Of a stretch of 64,000 nucleotides of DNA, positions 1-7,671 are shown in pieces; the stretch's first letter is position 1, and each line of letters opens with the position of its first letter. The notes beneath the pieces are model-generated. The model was not told the origin of the DNA and did not search any database. It saw only the letters and a program-made list of their open reading frames with translations. A program made the position numbers and the translations under genes. The DNA lies in NCBI GenBank assembly GCA_012518215.1, contig JAAYSV010000029.1:1-64000 (forward strand), given 5' to 3'. Origin of the DNA: Bacillota bacterium. GTDB lineage: Bacteria; Bacillota; Dethiobacteria; DTU022; PWGO01.

Positions 1-32
1 CCGGGAAATTCCAGAGGGCTTAACCTACGAAG

Positions 33-55
33 ATTTGCTGTACACAACAGCAAAT
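33..55. terminator. Hairpin downstream of pth
   Basis: A perfect 9-bp inverted repeat (33-41 and 47-55, arm ATTTGCTGT) with a 5-nt loop lies 46 bp past the pth stop. No T-tract follows on either strand, so it may be a weak or factor-assisted end of the rplY-pth transcript. Confidence 0.35.
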
Positions 56-100
56 TATTCTTGATTATAGCTATACCTTGGGGCTAATGTTTACTCATTT

Positions 101-712
101 TCAGGACATTTTCCCTTTTCCTTGACATACATTGAATTTATTCATGGCTGCATCCAGACCTTCGTCGATCGTTACCAGTATCGCTTCGGCCGCCTTCTCC
201 TCTGCCCGGGCCATGATTTCTGAATCGGCAACACCCCGCGTTTTCAATAAATAAAACTCGGGTTCCATGCCAGGAGGCGGCCTGTCAACCCCCACCCTCA
301 GGCGAGAAAAATGTTCGGTGCCGAGGCTTTCAATAATCGAAACAATCCCCTTATGTCCTCCACTGCCTCCCTGCGGACGCAGGCGTATCACTCCGCGTTC
401 AAGATCCATATCGTCGTATATAACCATCAGCTGTGCAGGTTGGAGCTTGTACCAACGCAACGCTTCGATGACGGCCCTGCCGCTCAAGTTCATATAGGTC
501 AAAGGTTGGAGCAGAACCAACCTTTTACCCCTGTAGTCTTTTTCGGCGTAAACGTAAAAACCCCTTCGGCGAACCTGCCCTCCACCCAATTTCCGGAACA
601 CCCTTGTGATGACACGAAATCCAACGTTATGAAGGGAATGTTCATACTTTTTTCCGGGGTTGCCAAGACCTACAATCAATTGTTCAACGGTCTTCCCCTT
701 CTTCCACAGCAT
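101..712 (-). CDS. pth: Peptidyl-tRNA hydrolase
   Basis: Cleaves the ester bond of peptidyl-tRNAs that drop off the ribosome, recycling tRNA in the cytoplasm. The family signature GLGNPG (about residues 16-21), the catalytic His in HNVGF (about 28), the Asn in TYMNLSG and the Asp in YDDMDL are all present; about 200 aa is normal. It follows rplY by 5 bp, so the two are cotranscribed, as ctc-spoVC (pth) are in B. subtilis. The ATG at 712 adds about 11 residues before the usual Met-x-Ile-Val-Gly start; a TTG at 679 with an upstream AAGGGG is an alternative start. Confidence 0.95.
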   Translation of the reverse strand: MLWKKGKTVEQLIVGLGNPGKKYEHSLHNVGFRVITRVFRKLGGGQVRRRGFYVYAEKDYRGKRLVLLQPLTYMNLSGRAVIEALRWYKLQPAQLMVIYDDMDLERGVIRLRPQGGSGGHKGIVSIIESLGTEHFSRLRVGVDRPPPGMEPEFYLLKTRGVADSEIMARAEEKAAEAILVTIDEGLDAAMNKFNVCQGKGKMS

Positions 713-717
713 GGCTT

Positions 718-1425
718 TTATTCTTCCGGAGCCGTTTCTTCACTGCTTTCGTCTTCTGCCGGAACTTCTTCGCCCTCTTCAGCAAGTTCTTCGACCTCGT
801 CTACTTCTTCTTCCTCCTCCTCTTCTTCCTCCTCCTCCTCCCGTGGCATGAGGACCTGGACAAGAATCTCTTCCGGATCGGTTTCCAATTCGATATTCTC
901 GGGCAGTTCCAGTTCACGGGCCAGGATACCATCACCAATTTCCAGGGATGAAATATCTACCTCCAGAAAATCGGGGATTTCGGCCGGCAGGCAGAAAATC
1001 TGCACATCACGCCTCAACAACTGCACAACCCCATCTTCCCTGACACCCGGCGACTCCGTTTCCCCCACCACCTGCAAGGGAACATCCGCCAAAATCTTCT
1101 CGGTCAACGAAATGCGGATAAAATCTATGTGAAGAAGACGATCACTGTACAGAATGTCCCTTTGAAGTTCCTTGAACATTACCGTTTCAACGGCCTTCTC
1201 ACCCGTTTTCTTTCCATTTATTATTTTCAATTCAACAATTGCATTCTCTCCGGCACCGGAGGAAAGAGCTTTGCTCAGCGCCCCCCCGTCTACCAACAAA
1301 GAAATTGTTTCTTTCCCGCGTCCATAAACAACGGCCGGGACCAGATTTTCCTGACGAAGCCGGTTGAGCTCACCCCTGGTTCCACGCCCGGGCCGCAACT
1401 GTGCCTCCAGGGCTATCCTGTCCAT
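718..1425 (-). CDS. rplY: Ribosomal protein bL25, CTC/TL5 type
   Basis: Binds 5S rRNA in the large ribosomal subunit; the longer CTC/TL5 form has an N-terminal 5S-binding beta-barrel and a C-terminal domain. The N-terminal part (residues 1-95) and the TL5-type C-terminal domain (about 95-185) are recognisable. The last ~45 residues are almost entirely acidic, including 12 consecutive Glu encoded by a purine-rich repeat near 795-842. I chose the ATG at 1425 because GGGGG lies 8 nt upstream; a TTG at 1431 is in frame. It is first in a two-gene unit with pth, under the promoter at 1465-1494. Confidence 0.93.
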   Translation of the reverse strand: MDRIALEAQLRPGRGTRGELNRLRQENLVPAVVYGRGKETISLLVDGGALSKALSSGAGENAIVELKIINGKKTGEKAVETVMFKELQRDILYSDRLLHIDFIRISLTEKILADVPLQVVGETESPGVREDGVVQLLRRDVQIFCLPAEIPDFLEVDISSLEIGDGILARELELPENIELETDPEEILVQVLMPREEEEEEEEEEEEVDEVEELAEEGEEVPAEDESSEETAPEE

Positions 1426-1464
1426 AATCAAAACCCCCTTTTTAACGTCTCAACAGTAACAAAT

Positions 1465-1494
1465 AGTATACAATAAGCCTGTACAGAAGGTCAA
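1465..1494 (-). promoter_or_regulatory. SigmaA-type promoter of rplY-pth
   Basis: On the minus strand TTGACC (1489-1494) and TATACT (1465-1470) are separated by 18 bp, just beyond the prs stop codon. Confidence 0.7.
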
Positions 1495-1498
1495 TTTG

Positions 1499-2449
1499 TT
1501 ATTCGAAAAGTTCACTGACCGACCTGCGTTGATGGATACGCACTATTGCCTCTCCGATCAACGGAGCCACTGACATGATCTTTATTTTTTCAGGGCATTC
1601 CTCCCTCAAGGGAATGGTATTGGTAACAATTATTTCTGTCAAACTGGACGCACATAGCTTTTGCAGGGCAGTCCCCGAAAAAACAGGGTGGGTACAGCAA
1701 GCATAGGTCTTCCTGGCCCCCTTTTCAAGCAGGGCCTCGGCCGCCAGGATGATCGTCCCACCGGTATCGATAATATCATCCATCAGAATAGCAGTCTTGC
1801 CCTCAACGTTACCGATAAGATTCATCACCTCGGTCTGATTTGGGGCGTATCGTCTTTTATCAACTATGGCTATCGGCATTTCCAGATAATTGGCCAATTT
1901 TCGTGCACGCGTAACCCCACCCAGATCGGGAGATACGACAATCCCATCCTCAATATGCTTGTCCTTGAAGTATTTGGCCAGAATGGCGATCGTGGTCAGG
2001 TGATCGAATGGGATATTGAAGAAACCCTGAATCTGGCCGGCGTGCAAATCCATGGCGATGACCCGGTTTGCCCCGGCAGTGGTTAACAGATCCGCCAGCA
2101 ATTTGGCGGTAATCGGTTCGCGTCCCCTTGATTTACGGTCCTGCCGGGCATATCCGTAATAAGGAACCACCGCATTCACCGATTTGGCCGATGCCCTTTT
2201 GAGAGCATCCATCAAAATAAGAAGTTCCATAATGTTTTCATTGACGGGGGAACAAAGAGGTTGAATGATAAAAGAATCGTCTCCCCTGACGCTTTCCTCG
2301 ATAAAAATTGTAATTTCACCATCTTTGAAACGGTTCAATTTTGCTTTGCCCAGGGGAACACCTACATGATTTGCAATTTCCCGCGCCAAAGACGGATTGG
2401 CCGTTCCACTAAATATTTTGATGTTGTTTTCTATACCATCGGTTACCAC
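1499..2449 (-). CDS. prs: Ribose-phosphate pyrophosphokinase
   Basis: Makes PRPP from ribose 5-phosphate and ATP for purine, pyrimidine, His, Trp and NAD synthesis. At 316 aa it is full length for a class I enzyme. Visible motifs are the ATP/Mg site [11 protein letters not shown] (about 133), the flexible-loop region [14 protein letters not shown] (about 172) and the PRPP-binding loop DDIIDTGGT (about 224). The start is GTG at 2449 with GGAGGG 9 nt upstream. It sits between glmU and rplY exactly as in B. subtilis (gcaD-prs-ctc); the 74-bp gap to glmU suggests cotranscription. Confidence 0.97.
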   Translation of the reverse strand: MVTDGIENNIKIFSGTANPSLAREIANHVGVPLGKAKLNRFKDGEITIFIEESVRGDDSFIIQPLCSPVNENIMELLILMDALKRASAKSVNAVVPYYGYARQDRKSRGREPITAKLLADLLTTAGANRVIAMDLHAGQIQGFFNIPFDHLTTIAILAKYFKDKHIEDGIVVSPDLGGVTRARKLANYLEMPIAIVDKRRYAPNQTEVMNLIGNVEGKTAILMDDIIDTGGTIILAAEALLEKGARKTYACCTHPVFSGTALQKLCASSLTEIIVTNTIPLREECPEKIKIMSVAPLIGEAIVRIHQRRSVSELFE

Positions 2450-2523
2450 TTCTTTTATCCCTCCCCCAAATTTTACAAAAATGATCCAACTCTATGCTTC
2501 TCTATTTGACAGTTTTTATCCTT

Positions 2524-3894
2524 TTAATCGTTACTATCTTTTAGAAACCGTTTTGCCATCCTGTCCTTGTTGATCTGGGGAGCACGTCCCAGAGCCAACG
2601 CCCCGGCCGGAACATCTTTGTTGAGCGTTGAACCTGCAGCCACGTAAGACCCTGCACCGATCTTGATGGGAGCAATGAGATTGCTGTTGCATCCGATGAA
2701 AGAATTTTTCTGTACGCAGGTACGGTGTTTGATCTGACCATCATAATTGACAATGATCGAACCTGCACCAAAATTGACGCCGGTTCCTATATCTGCATCG
2801 CCGATGTAGCTGAGATGCGGAATCTTGGACCCGGCTCCTACATCGGAATTTTTAACCTCGACAAAATTACCGATCTTGACCCCCGCGCCGATCACAGTTC
2901 CGGGGCGCAAATAAGCAAAGGGGCCGATATTTGCCCCTTCGTTGATGGTACTTTCTTCCGCCACGGAATTTTTTACCGAACATCCATCACCGACCGACGT
3001 ATCCCGCAAATGCGTTCCCGGCCCAATCCGGCAATCGTTCCCTATCCTGGAATTTCCTTCAACAATTGTCTGTGGATAGATCGTCGTGCCGTTGCCCACC
3101 TCCACCCCGTCATCCATAAAAGTAGAGTCCGGATCAATGATATTAACCCCTGTTTCAAGCAACTTCCTGTTAATACGGCCGCGCAATATCCTGACTGCTT
3201 CGGCCAATTGCAAATAATCATCGATCTTCATACTTTCCCCGAAATCTTCAGCCACAACCGCCCCTACATTCAGGCCATCCTTGATCATTGAAGAAATGAT
3301 ACTGGCAAAAAAACATCCATCAGCCATTTCCCGGGACCCGGTCTGTTTCAGGTATTTCTTGAGTGTCCGGGCCGCCAGGCAGTACGCTCCCGTGTCTGTC
3401 TCCTCAATCGTTTTCTCCCCGGCCAGAGCCTCCCCATCATCGACCACAATTTGAATGTCTCCATTTGCGTTGTGGATCATCCTTCTGTATCCGGAAAGTT
3501 CAGGTATTTTCGCGGCAAGCAAGACGACATCTCTTTCCTGCGCCGCTTCTGCCATCCTCTTCAAAGTCCGTGGTAAAAGTAACGGCATGTTTCCATGAAG
3601 AACAAGCACCGATCCGGAATCCGGAAGAACGTCCACCAATGATTCTACCTTCGCGCGGGGATTCTGTTGCCATGCTCCCGGGATACAGTGCGCCCCCCCC
3701 GCTCCGTGCAACATCTGCAACTCTCCTTCAGAACCACCCAGAAAGATAAGATTTTTCGTCAATAAACGAGCACCGTCTGCCACATACTCAAGCATCGGCT
3801 TGCCACAAAGCACCTGCCCCGATCGGGGTCGGCATGAATCTGTGCAGGGGGCAACCCCGTCGATCAACAATATTATTGCTGCTGTACAGCTCAT
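2524..3894 (-). CDS. glmU: GlmU-like protein with a degenerate uridylyltransferase domain
   Basis: GlmU normally acetylates GlcN-1-P (C-terminal domain) and then uridylylates GlcNAc-1-P (N-terminal domain) to UDP-GlcNAc. The C-terminal left-handed beta-helix (about 250-456) is intact: LRPGT with R330, VEVK with K348, PHLSYIGDA with H360 (equivalent to the E. coli catalytic His363) and Y363, then VNYDG. The N-terminal domain keeps its length but not its active site. The LAAGxGTRM loop reads LLIDGVAPCTDS (9-20), the GDxPL metal motif reads GNMPL (101-105, Asp to Asn), the QxGTGHA segment is unrecognisable and the GVNxR motif reads KIDDY. The reading frame is open throughout, so this is divergence, not a frameshift. 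Start ATG has GGAGG upstream. Acetyltransferase function is likely; uridylyltransferase function is doubtful. Confidence 0.88.
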   Translation of the reverse strand: MSCTAAIILLIDGVAPCTDSCRPRSGQVLCGKPMLEYVADGARLLTKNLIFLGGSEGELQMLHGAGGAHCIPGAWQQNPRAKVESLVDVLPDSGSVLVLHGNMPLLLPRTLKRMAEAAQERDVVLLAAKIPELSGYRRMIHNANGDIQIVVDDGEALAGEKTIEETDTGAYCLAARTLKKYLKQTGSREMADGCFFASIISSMIKDGLNVGAVVAEDFGESMKIDDYLQLAEAVRILRGRINRKLLETGVNIIDPDSTFMDDGVEVGNGTTIYPQTIVEGNSRIGNDCRIGPGTHLRDTSVGDGCSVKNSVAEESTINEGANIGPFAYLRPGTVIGAGVKIGNFVEVKNSDVGAGSKIPHLSYIGDADIGTGVNFGAGSIIVNYDGQIKHRTCVQKNSFIGCNSNLIAPIKIGAGSYVAAGSTLNKDVPAGALALGRAPQINKDRMAKRFLKDSND

Positions 3895-3964
3895 GAACTG
3901 ACAACCTCCATCAAATTAATTATTTCCAACCTAACCTTACTATATAATAATATCGGCAGAAGGA

Positions 3965-4001
3965 AACCAAAAAAGAGGAATGATGTATCCATTCCTCTTT
4001 T
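3965..4001 (-). terminator. Intrinsic terminator after spoVG
   Basis: The 12-bp inverted repeat AAAAGAGGAATG (3971-3982) / CATTCCTCTTTT (3990-4001) is followed on the minus strand by a T-run, 43 bp past the spoVG stop. It separates spoVG from glmU. Confidence 0.8.
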
Positions 4002-4043
4002 CTGGAATAATTGGATTTATTAGGCCTCCGTGGCCCCCGTCCC

Positions 4044-4376
4044 TTACAAAAAGGTATCTTCTTCCTGTACATCCTGTGTATCGTGTACATCCAATTCCTG
4101 CCTGGCAATCTCCTCTTTCTCCGCCAGCTCCTGACGATAAGCTTCGATAACCACTTCTTCTATCTTTCCCCTGGCCTCGGAAGTAATGGGGTGGGCTATG
4201 TCCTTGAATTCACCAGAAGGCGTTCTTTTGCTGGGCATCGCCACAAACAATCCGTTATTACCCTCAATAACCCGCACATCATGGATGACAAATTCGTCAT
4301 TCAACGTTACTGATACAATCGCTCTCATTCTTCCATCATTATTTATCTTTCTGACCCTTACATCGGTGATAATCAA
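4044..4376 (-). CDS. spoVG: Septation/sporulation regulator SpoVG
   Basis: Small nucleic-acid-binding regulator affecting asymmetric septation and many other processes. The protein is 110 aa. The conserved N-terminus [10 protein letters not shown], the central [20 protein letters not shown]-like segment (about residues 31-50) and DIAHPIT (about 59-65) identify the family. An acidic C-terminal tail of about 25 residues is lineage-specific. The start is TTG at 4376 with GGGGGTG 7 nt upstream. A sigmaH-like promoter precedes it and a terminator follows, so it is probably a monocistronic early-sporulation gene, as in B. subtilis. Confidence 0.95.
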   Translation of the reverse strand: MIITDVRVRKINNDGRMRAIVSVTLNDEFVIHDVRVIEGNNGLFVAMPSKRTPSGEFKDIAHPITSEARGKIEEVVIEAYRQELAEKEEIARQELDVHDTQDVQEEDTFL

Positions 4377-4421
4377 AAGGTAACACCCCCGGATAAACAG
4401 GATTTTTTAATTTGTGTACTA

Positions 4422-4446
4422 ATTCTACAGATTATTCCATAATCCT
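4422..4446 (-). promoter_or_regulatory. SigmaH-like promoter of spoVG
   Basis: On the minus strand AGGATTA (4440-4446), a 13-bp spacer and AGAAT (4422-4426) fit the sigmaH pattern AGGAWWT-N12-14-RGAAT. SpoVG is a classic sigmaH target in B. subtilis. Confidence 0.6.
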
Positions 4447-4474
4447 TCAAATTGAAGATATTTCTTTAAATTTA

Positions 4475-5236
4475 TTAATTTTCTGTAGATAACAATTTGC
4501 GAACCAACTCCAGATCCGAAGGCTTATCCACATCCACGCCTATCTCTGCATAAGGGGTAACCACTGCCCGTGCCTTGACCTTGAAAAGTCCCGATAAATA
4601 GGTTTCCAGTTCTTTGATCGACAGACGTTTGATAAGAAATTTTATGATATAAATCAGGGGCAGAGTCTGTACCAGTTTCCACGGTCTTTTTCGATAGGAC
4701 AGGTATACTTCAATATCGTCAATCTGCTCCAAAATCCAATACGGCTTGGTCATCATGACATTGCTACCGGTAAAAGTTCCTTCTTTGAGTTGCACATAAG
4801 TCCTCTTCACTCCAGGATAGTTTTTCTCACAGCTTTCCCGGGTGATGATCGGATAGTAAAAATCATGCTCGTAAGGGGAACAACGTTCCATCAAATCTTC
4901 AATTGCCTCCCTGGAAAGTAGAGGTATATCTGCCGAGATGATCAAACAGGGCCTGTACGGGTCCAATTCACCGAGACCGGCGGCAATATTGTCAAGAAAC
5001 GAACCGCGGGGGGTGATCGACTGGAAACTGTAACGGTCAATATTCAATTTTTCTAGCTCGTCGGGCATTCCTACCACGATGATATCTCCAATTTCAGGCA
5101 CTTCTCTCAAGGTCCCCATTATAATTTCGATCATTGTACGTCCTTCAATTTTTATGTAGGCTTTGTTCTCCACTTTCTCCATGATTTCCAGATCGCCCCT
5201 GCGGGTAGCTCCCGCCAGGATAACCACGTTCAACAC
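4475..5236 (-). CDS. MobA/GlmU-like nucleotidyltransferase family protein
   Basis: A 253-aa protein with an N-terminal NTP-transferase (Rossmann-like) fold. It starts VVILAGATRRG (about 4-14), a divergent form of the sugar-nucleotide loop LAAGxGTRM. It keeps an ADIPLL metal-binding motif (102-107, Asp103) and ends with a VDxxxDL segment typical of MobA-like enzymes. Substrate is unknown. It lies between ispE and spoVG, where related genes of uncharacterised function occur in other Clostridia. I chose GTG at 5236 because GGAGGAGGG lies 9 nt upstream; the longer open frame to 5338 would overlap ispE. Its proximity to a GlmU with a damaged uridylyltransferase half is suggestive, but no function should be transferred from that alone. 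Confidence 0.75.
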   Translation of the reverse strand: MLNVVILAGATRRGDLEIMEKVENKAYIKIEGRTMIEIIMGTLREVPEIGDIIVVGMPDELEKLNIDRYSFQSITPRGSFLDNIAAGLGELDPYRPCLIISADIPLLSREAIEDLMERCSPYEHDFYYPIITRESCEKNYPGVKRTYVQLKEGTFTGSNVMMTKPYWILEQIDDIEVYLSYRKRPWKLVQTLPLIYIIKFLIKRLSIKELETYLSGLFKVKARAVVTPYAEIGVDVDKPSDLELVRKLLSTEN

Positions 5237-5276
5237 GATACCGATCCCTCCTCCTGTCACATTATGGCAAAACAAT

Positions 5277-6137
5277 TCAAAGAGTCCAACTGATCCAGGC
5301 TTCATATCCTTCCTGTTCAAGGATAAACACAACGGCATGCGCCATCTCGAGAGAATCAGTCAATGCAAACATAACCGGGCCGCTTCCCGACATCAAGGGC
5401 AGCAACCCCGATTCTCTGAAAAGATTTTTCAGCCGATCCAACGAAGTATTGTCCCGGAATATTATTTCTTCCAGCATATTGACGCAATCCCGGGCCAGCC
5501 AATTCAAAATATTTTCCCGGTCCCCCCTCTCCAGATGCCGCCTTAAACGATCATAGCCAGAAGTAGTAGCAGGCAATTCACGGGGCAACTTCCTGTATAC
5601 CCCGCCGGTATGAATCACAAGACCCGCGGGCCTGGCCAGTACCAACCAGGAAAAAGGCAAAGAAGGCCACCGTTCCAGTATCTCCCCCCGTCCACGGGCC
5701 AGGGCAGTTCCTCCCTGAAGGCAGAAAGGCACATCGGAGCCCAGTTCAACAGCAATTGCCGCCAACTCATCCCGCGAAATCTGCAAATTCCATATCCTGT
5801 TCAGTGCAGTCAGTACAGTGGCCGCATCTGCACTCCCTCCACCCAGTCCGGCTCCCATGGGTATATTTTTGTACAGCGTTATGTTCAGCCCCCTGTTGAT
5901 CCGGGCCCTTTTTTTCAATGCAATCGCTGCACGGTAGGCCAGGTTTTCATCCCGGGGAATAACGGCTCCCCTGGTACAAAGATTGATCCCGCTGTTCTGA
6001 ATTTCCTGAAATATCAGGTAATCACAAAGGCCAATCTGCTGCATGACCGTTTCTATTTCATGATAACCATCAGGCCGCCTTTGAAGCACCTTCAAACCAA
6101 GATTGATTTTTGCCGGAGCGTTGAAAACCACATCCAT
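5277..6137 (-). CDS. ispE: 4-diphosphocytidyl-2-C-methyl-D-erythritol kinase
   Basis: GHMP kinase of the MEP pathway; phosphorylates CDP-ME to CDP-ME2P for isoprenoid synthesis. It is 286 aa, normal length. The substrate loop PAKINLGLKV (8-17), the ATP-binding GHMP motif PMGAGLGGGSADAA (about 92-105) and the C-terminal GSGP motif are present. It stands between sspF and the MobA-like gene, as in B. subtilis (sspF-ispE). The 40-bp gap to the next gene suggests cotranscription with it. The ribosome-binding site is weak (GGGGAAGG about 14 nt upstream of ATG). Confidence 0.95.
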   Translation of the reverse strand: MDVVFNAPAKINLGLKVLQRRPDGYHEIETVMQQIGLCDYLIFQEIQNSGINLCTRGAVIPRDENLAYRAAIALKKRARINRGLNITLYKNIPMGAGLGGGSADAATVLTALNRIWNLQISRDELAAIAVELGSDVPFCLQGGTALARGRGEILERWPSLPFSWLVLARPAGLVIHTGGVYRKLPRELPATTSGYDRLRRHLERGDRENILNWLARDCVNMLEEIIFRDNTSLDRLKNLFRESGLLPLMSGSGPVMFALTDSLEMAHAVVFILEQEGYEAWISWTL

Positions 6138-6210
6138 GATGCTGTTTTTTTACCTTCCCCTCCCTGGATCTGATCATCTTTTCTTCCACATGGTTCATAA
6201 TAATTCCTCC

Positions 6211-6240
6211 AAAAAAGGTGCGCCCTTGAAGGACGCACCC
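6211..6240 (-). terminator. Intrinsic terminator of sspF
   Basis: On the minus strand GGTGCG and CGCACC arms (within 6217-6239) enclose a short loop and are followed by six T residues, 8 bp past the sspF stop. Confidence 0.85.
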
Positions 6241-6247
6241 TGCCACC

Positions 6248-6436
6248 TTAACTATTATTGATGTTATTATCCCGGAGCATCTGCTCAGCTTTCTCGATAG
6301 CCAATCTGACCATATTCCCGCATTGTCGGGAGGTAACTCCGCCCCAGCCCTCCCTTTCGACAATGTCGGCAACACCCATGTCCCTGGCCATTTCGTACTT
6401 CATGGCTTCGGACATTACTGATCGACGACGGGCCAT
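6248..6436 (-). CDS. sspF: Small acid-soluble spore protein, alpha/beta type (SspF-like)
   Basis: DNA-binding protein that coats and protects the chromosome in dormant spores. The 62-aa sequence has the typical MARRRSVMSEAMK N-terminus, the ARDMGVADIVEREGWGG segment around the germination-protease region, and the conserved GNMVRLAIEKAE near the C-terminus. RBS AAAGGAG lies 10 nt before ATG. Its own terminator and a possible forespore promoter suggest monocistronic expression. Position between veg and ispE is as in B. subtilis. Direct evidence of a spore-forming host. Confidence 0.95.
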   Translation of the reverse strand: MARRRSVMSEAMKYEMARDMGVADIVEREGWGGVTSRQCGNMVRLAIEKAEQMLRDNNINNS

Positions 6437-6473
6437 TCAGCATCAACTCCTTTAAATAAAATGGTGGCGTGAT

Positions 6474-6502
6474 TATTTTGCCACGATACGTTTTTCAAAT
6501 AC
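6474..6502 (-). promoter_or_regulatory. Possible sigmaG promoter of sspF
   Basis: Minus-strand GTATT (6498-6502), 17 bp, then CAAAATA (6474-6480) differs by one base from the CATNNTA -10 pattern. SASP genes are usually sigmaG dependent; this match is suggestive only. Confidence 0.35.
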
Positions 6503-6576
6503 GAGAAAATGTAATCCAGTTGATGAAAATGAACCATGATTTATGAATAGTTATCCACTTGCTTTCAAATTTAAAA

Positions 6577-6613
6577 CAAAAAAAGAACCTTTTTCTTTCA
6601 AAGGTTCTTTTAA
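6577..6613 (-). terminator. Intrinsic terminator of veg
   Basis: AAAGAACCTTT and its complement around a TTTCTTTC-type loop, followed on the minus strand by seven T residues, begin 20 bp past the veg stop. Confidence 0.85.
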
Positions 6614-6632
6614 AGATATTTCCATTCAACTT

Positions 6633-6896
6633 CTAGTTTCCCGAAGCAAACACTTTGTTTTCATTGAAAAAACTAAGTTCAACCGTTTCCGTCAAAACAT
6701 CGGCATAACTGAAAGTAAATCTTTGATAGTAGTTTGGTTCATCAACCCTGATAACAAATATTGATGGGTAGGTACTCTCCAGCACTCCTTCTTTTTCAAA
6801 AGTCCTGCGTCTTCCCCGGTTGGCTTTCAATTTGATCTTTTCTCCTACACGAGATTCCAGGCTTTTGCGGATCTCATACAGAACATTTTTGGCCAC
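6633..6896 (-). CDS. veg: Veg family protein (DUF1021)
   Basis: Small conserved Firmicutes protein linked in B. subtilis to biofilm matrix gene expression; its biochemical role is uncertain. The 87-aa sequence matches the family: KANRGRRRT (about 24-32), a TYPSIFVIRVDEP-like core and SYADVLTETVEL (about 64-75). The start is GTG at 6896 with GAGGTG upstream. A strong sigmaA promoter precedes it, as in B. subtilis, and it has its own terminator. Confidence 0.93.
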   Translation of the reverse strand: MAKNVLYEIRKSLESRVGEKIKLKANRGRRRTFEKEGVLESTYPSIFVIRVDEPNYYQRFTFSYADVLTETVELSFFNENKVFASGN

Positions 6897-6956
6897 TATC
6901 TTATCACCTCAGCAATTATTCTGTACCATATAAACACAAGCATATCATACAGCTTT

Positions 6957-6985
6957 ATATTAACATAATTCCCGGGCAGGGTCAA
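6957..6985 (-). promoter_or_regulatory. SigmaA-type promoter of veg
   Basis: Minus-strand TTGACC (6980-6985), exactly 17 bp, TAATAT (6957-6962). The veg promoter of B. subtilis is likewise strong. Confidence 0.8.
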
Positions 6986-7144
6986 GCTTCTTCTGGGAAA
7001 TATTGGCATCGGGGCGCTGAAAACAAATTGTCTCCCGGGTTTCTGGATACACTGTTTTTTCGAACCCTGTCCGCCTGAAACAATCGGGGAAAATGTTGCT
7101 GTCCGCTCGCCACTCACCAAATATCATTTTGACAGAAAAAATTG

Positions 7145-7621
7145 TTATTTGGTATACCTGTCTGCTACCTTGGAAGCACCGTACGAATCGGGCTTGATCC
7201 GTGCATCATAGCCACTGCCTATCACCATGCCCACAACTTCTTTGATAATTTCCCTGGTTTCGCCTTTTTCCCCCACATCCAGATGTATTTCAATGTTCAG
7301 TTCCGAGAAACCGTTCTGTAACAATTTGTCTGTGAGCCGGCTGGCGACCTCCAGGCTCAGCAAAGTTTCGTAGAAGATTCTCTGACGCATACTCTCCATG
7401 TAGCGATGCCTTCGTTTGTGAAAAAAATAACGCCCGCCTTTGCCCACCCTGTGTATCACAATTGCCGTAACGAAAACGACTTTGTCGTTGATGTATGCAT
7501 GGGAATCGGTACCGATAATAAGCTTGTAATTTTCCTCATGACTTTCGTTTACATAGGAGGTTAGTTCTGCAAAAGTATCATCGAAGGAAAGCCTGCCTCT
7601 GGAGGGACTAATGAAATTCAT
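7145..7621 (-). CDS. RNase H-like YkuK family protein (DUF458)
   Basis: A 158-aa protein of the YkuK/DUF458 family, predicted to have an RNase H-like fold. The family N-terminal FISPSRGRLSFDD (3-15), the IIGTDSHAY segment (about 39-47, with an acidic residue placed as in RNase H folds) and a C-terminal GYDARIKPDSYGASKVAD stretch (about 137-154) support this. Molecular function is not established. It occupies the place between rsmA and veg where B. subtilis has the spore protease gene yabG. The gap to rsmA is about 50 bp, so they may share a transcript. Confidence 0.85.
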   Translation of the reverse strand: MNFISPSRGRLSFDDTFAELTSYVNESHEENYKLIIGTDSHAYINDKVVFVTAIVIHRVGKGGRYFFHKRRHRYMESMRQRIFYETLLSLEVASRLTDKLLQNGFSELNIEIHLDVGEKGETREIIKEVVGMVIGSGYDARIKPDSYGASKVADRYTK

Positions 7622-7671
7622 CTGCCCGGACCTTTCATTTTCGATCTAGACGCTGGCACTGAAATTATCGG

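Noticed and set aside
311-1132. Long plus-strand open frame opposite pth and rplY
   Set aside because: Its serine-rich run is the antisense of the polyglutamate tail of rplY; the minus-strand genes are certain.
4524-4532. TTATCCACA DnaA-box match, with single weaker boxes near 6548 and 3070
   Set aside because: The matches are isolated, the perfect one lies inside a coding region, and there is no cluster or AT-rich unwinding element; no oriC in the window.
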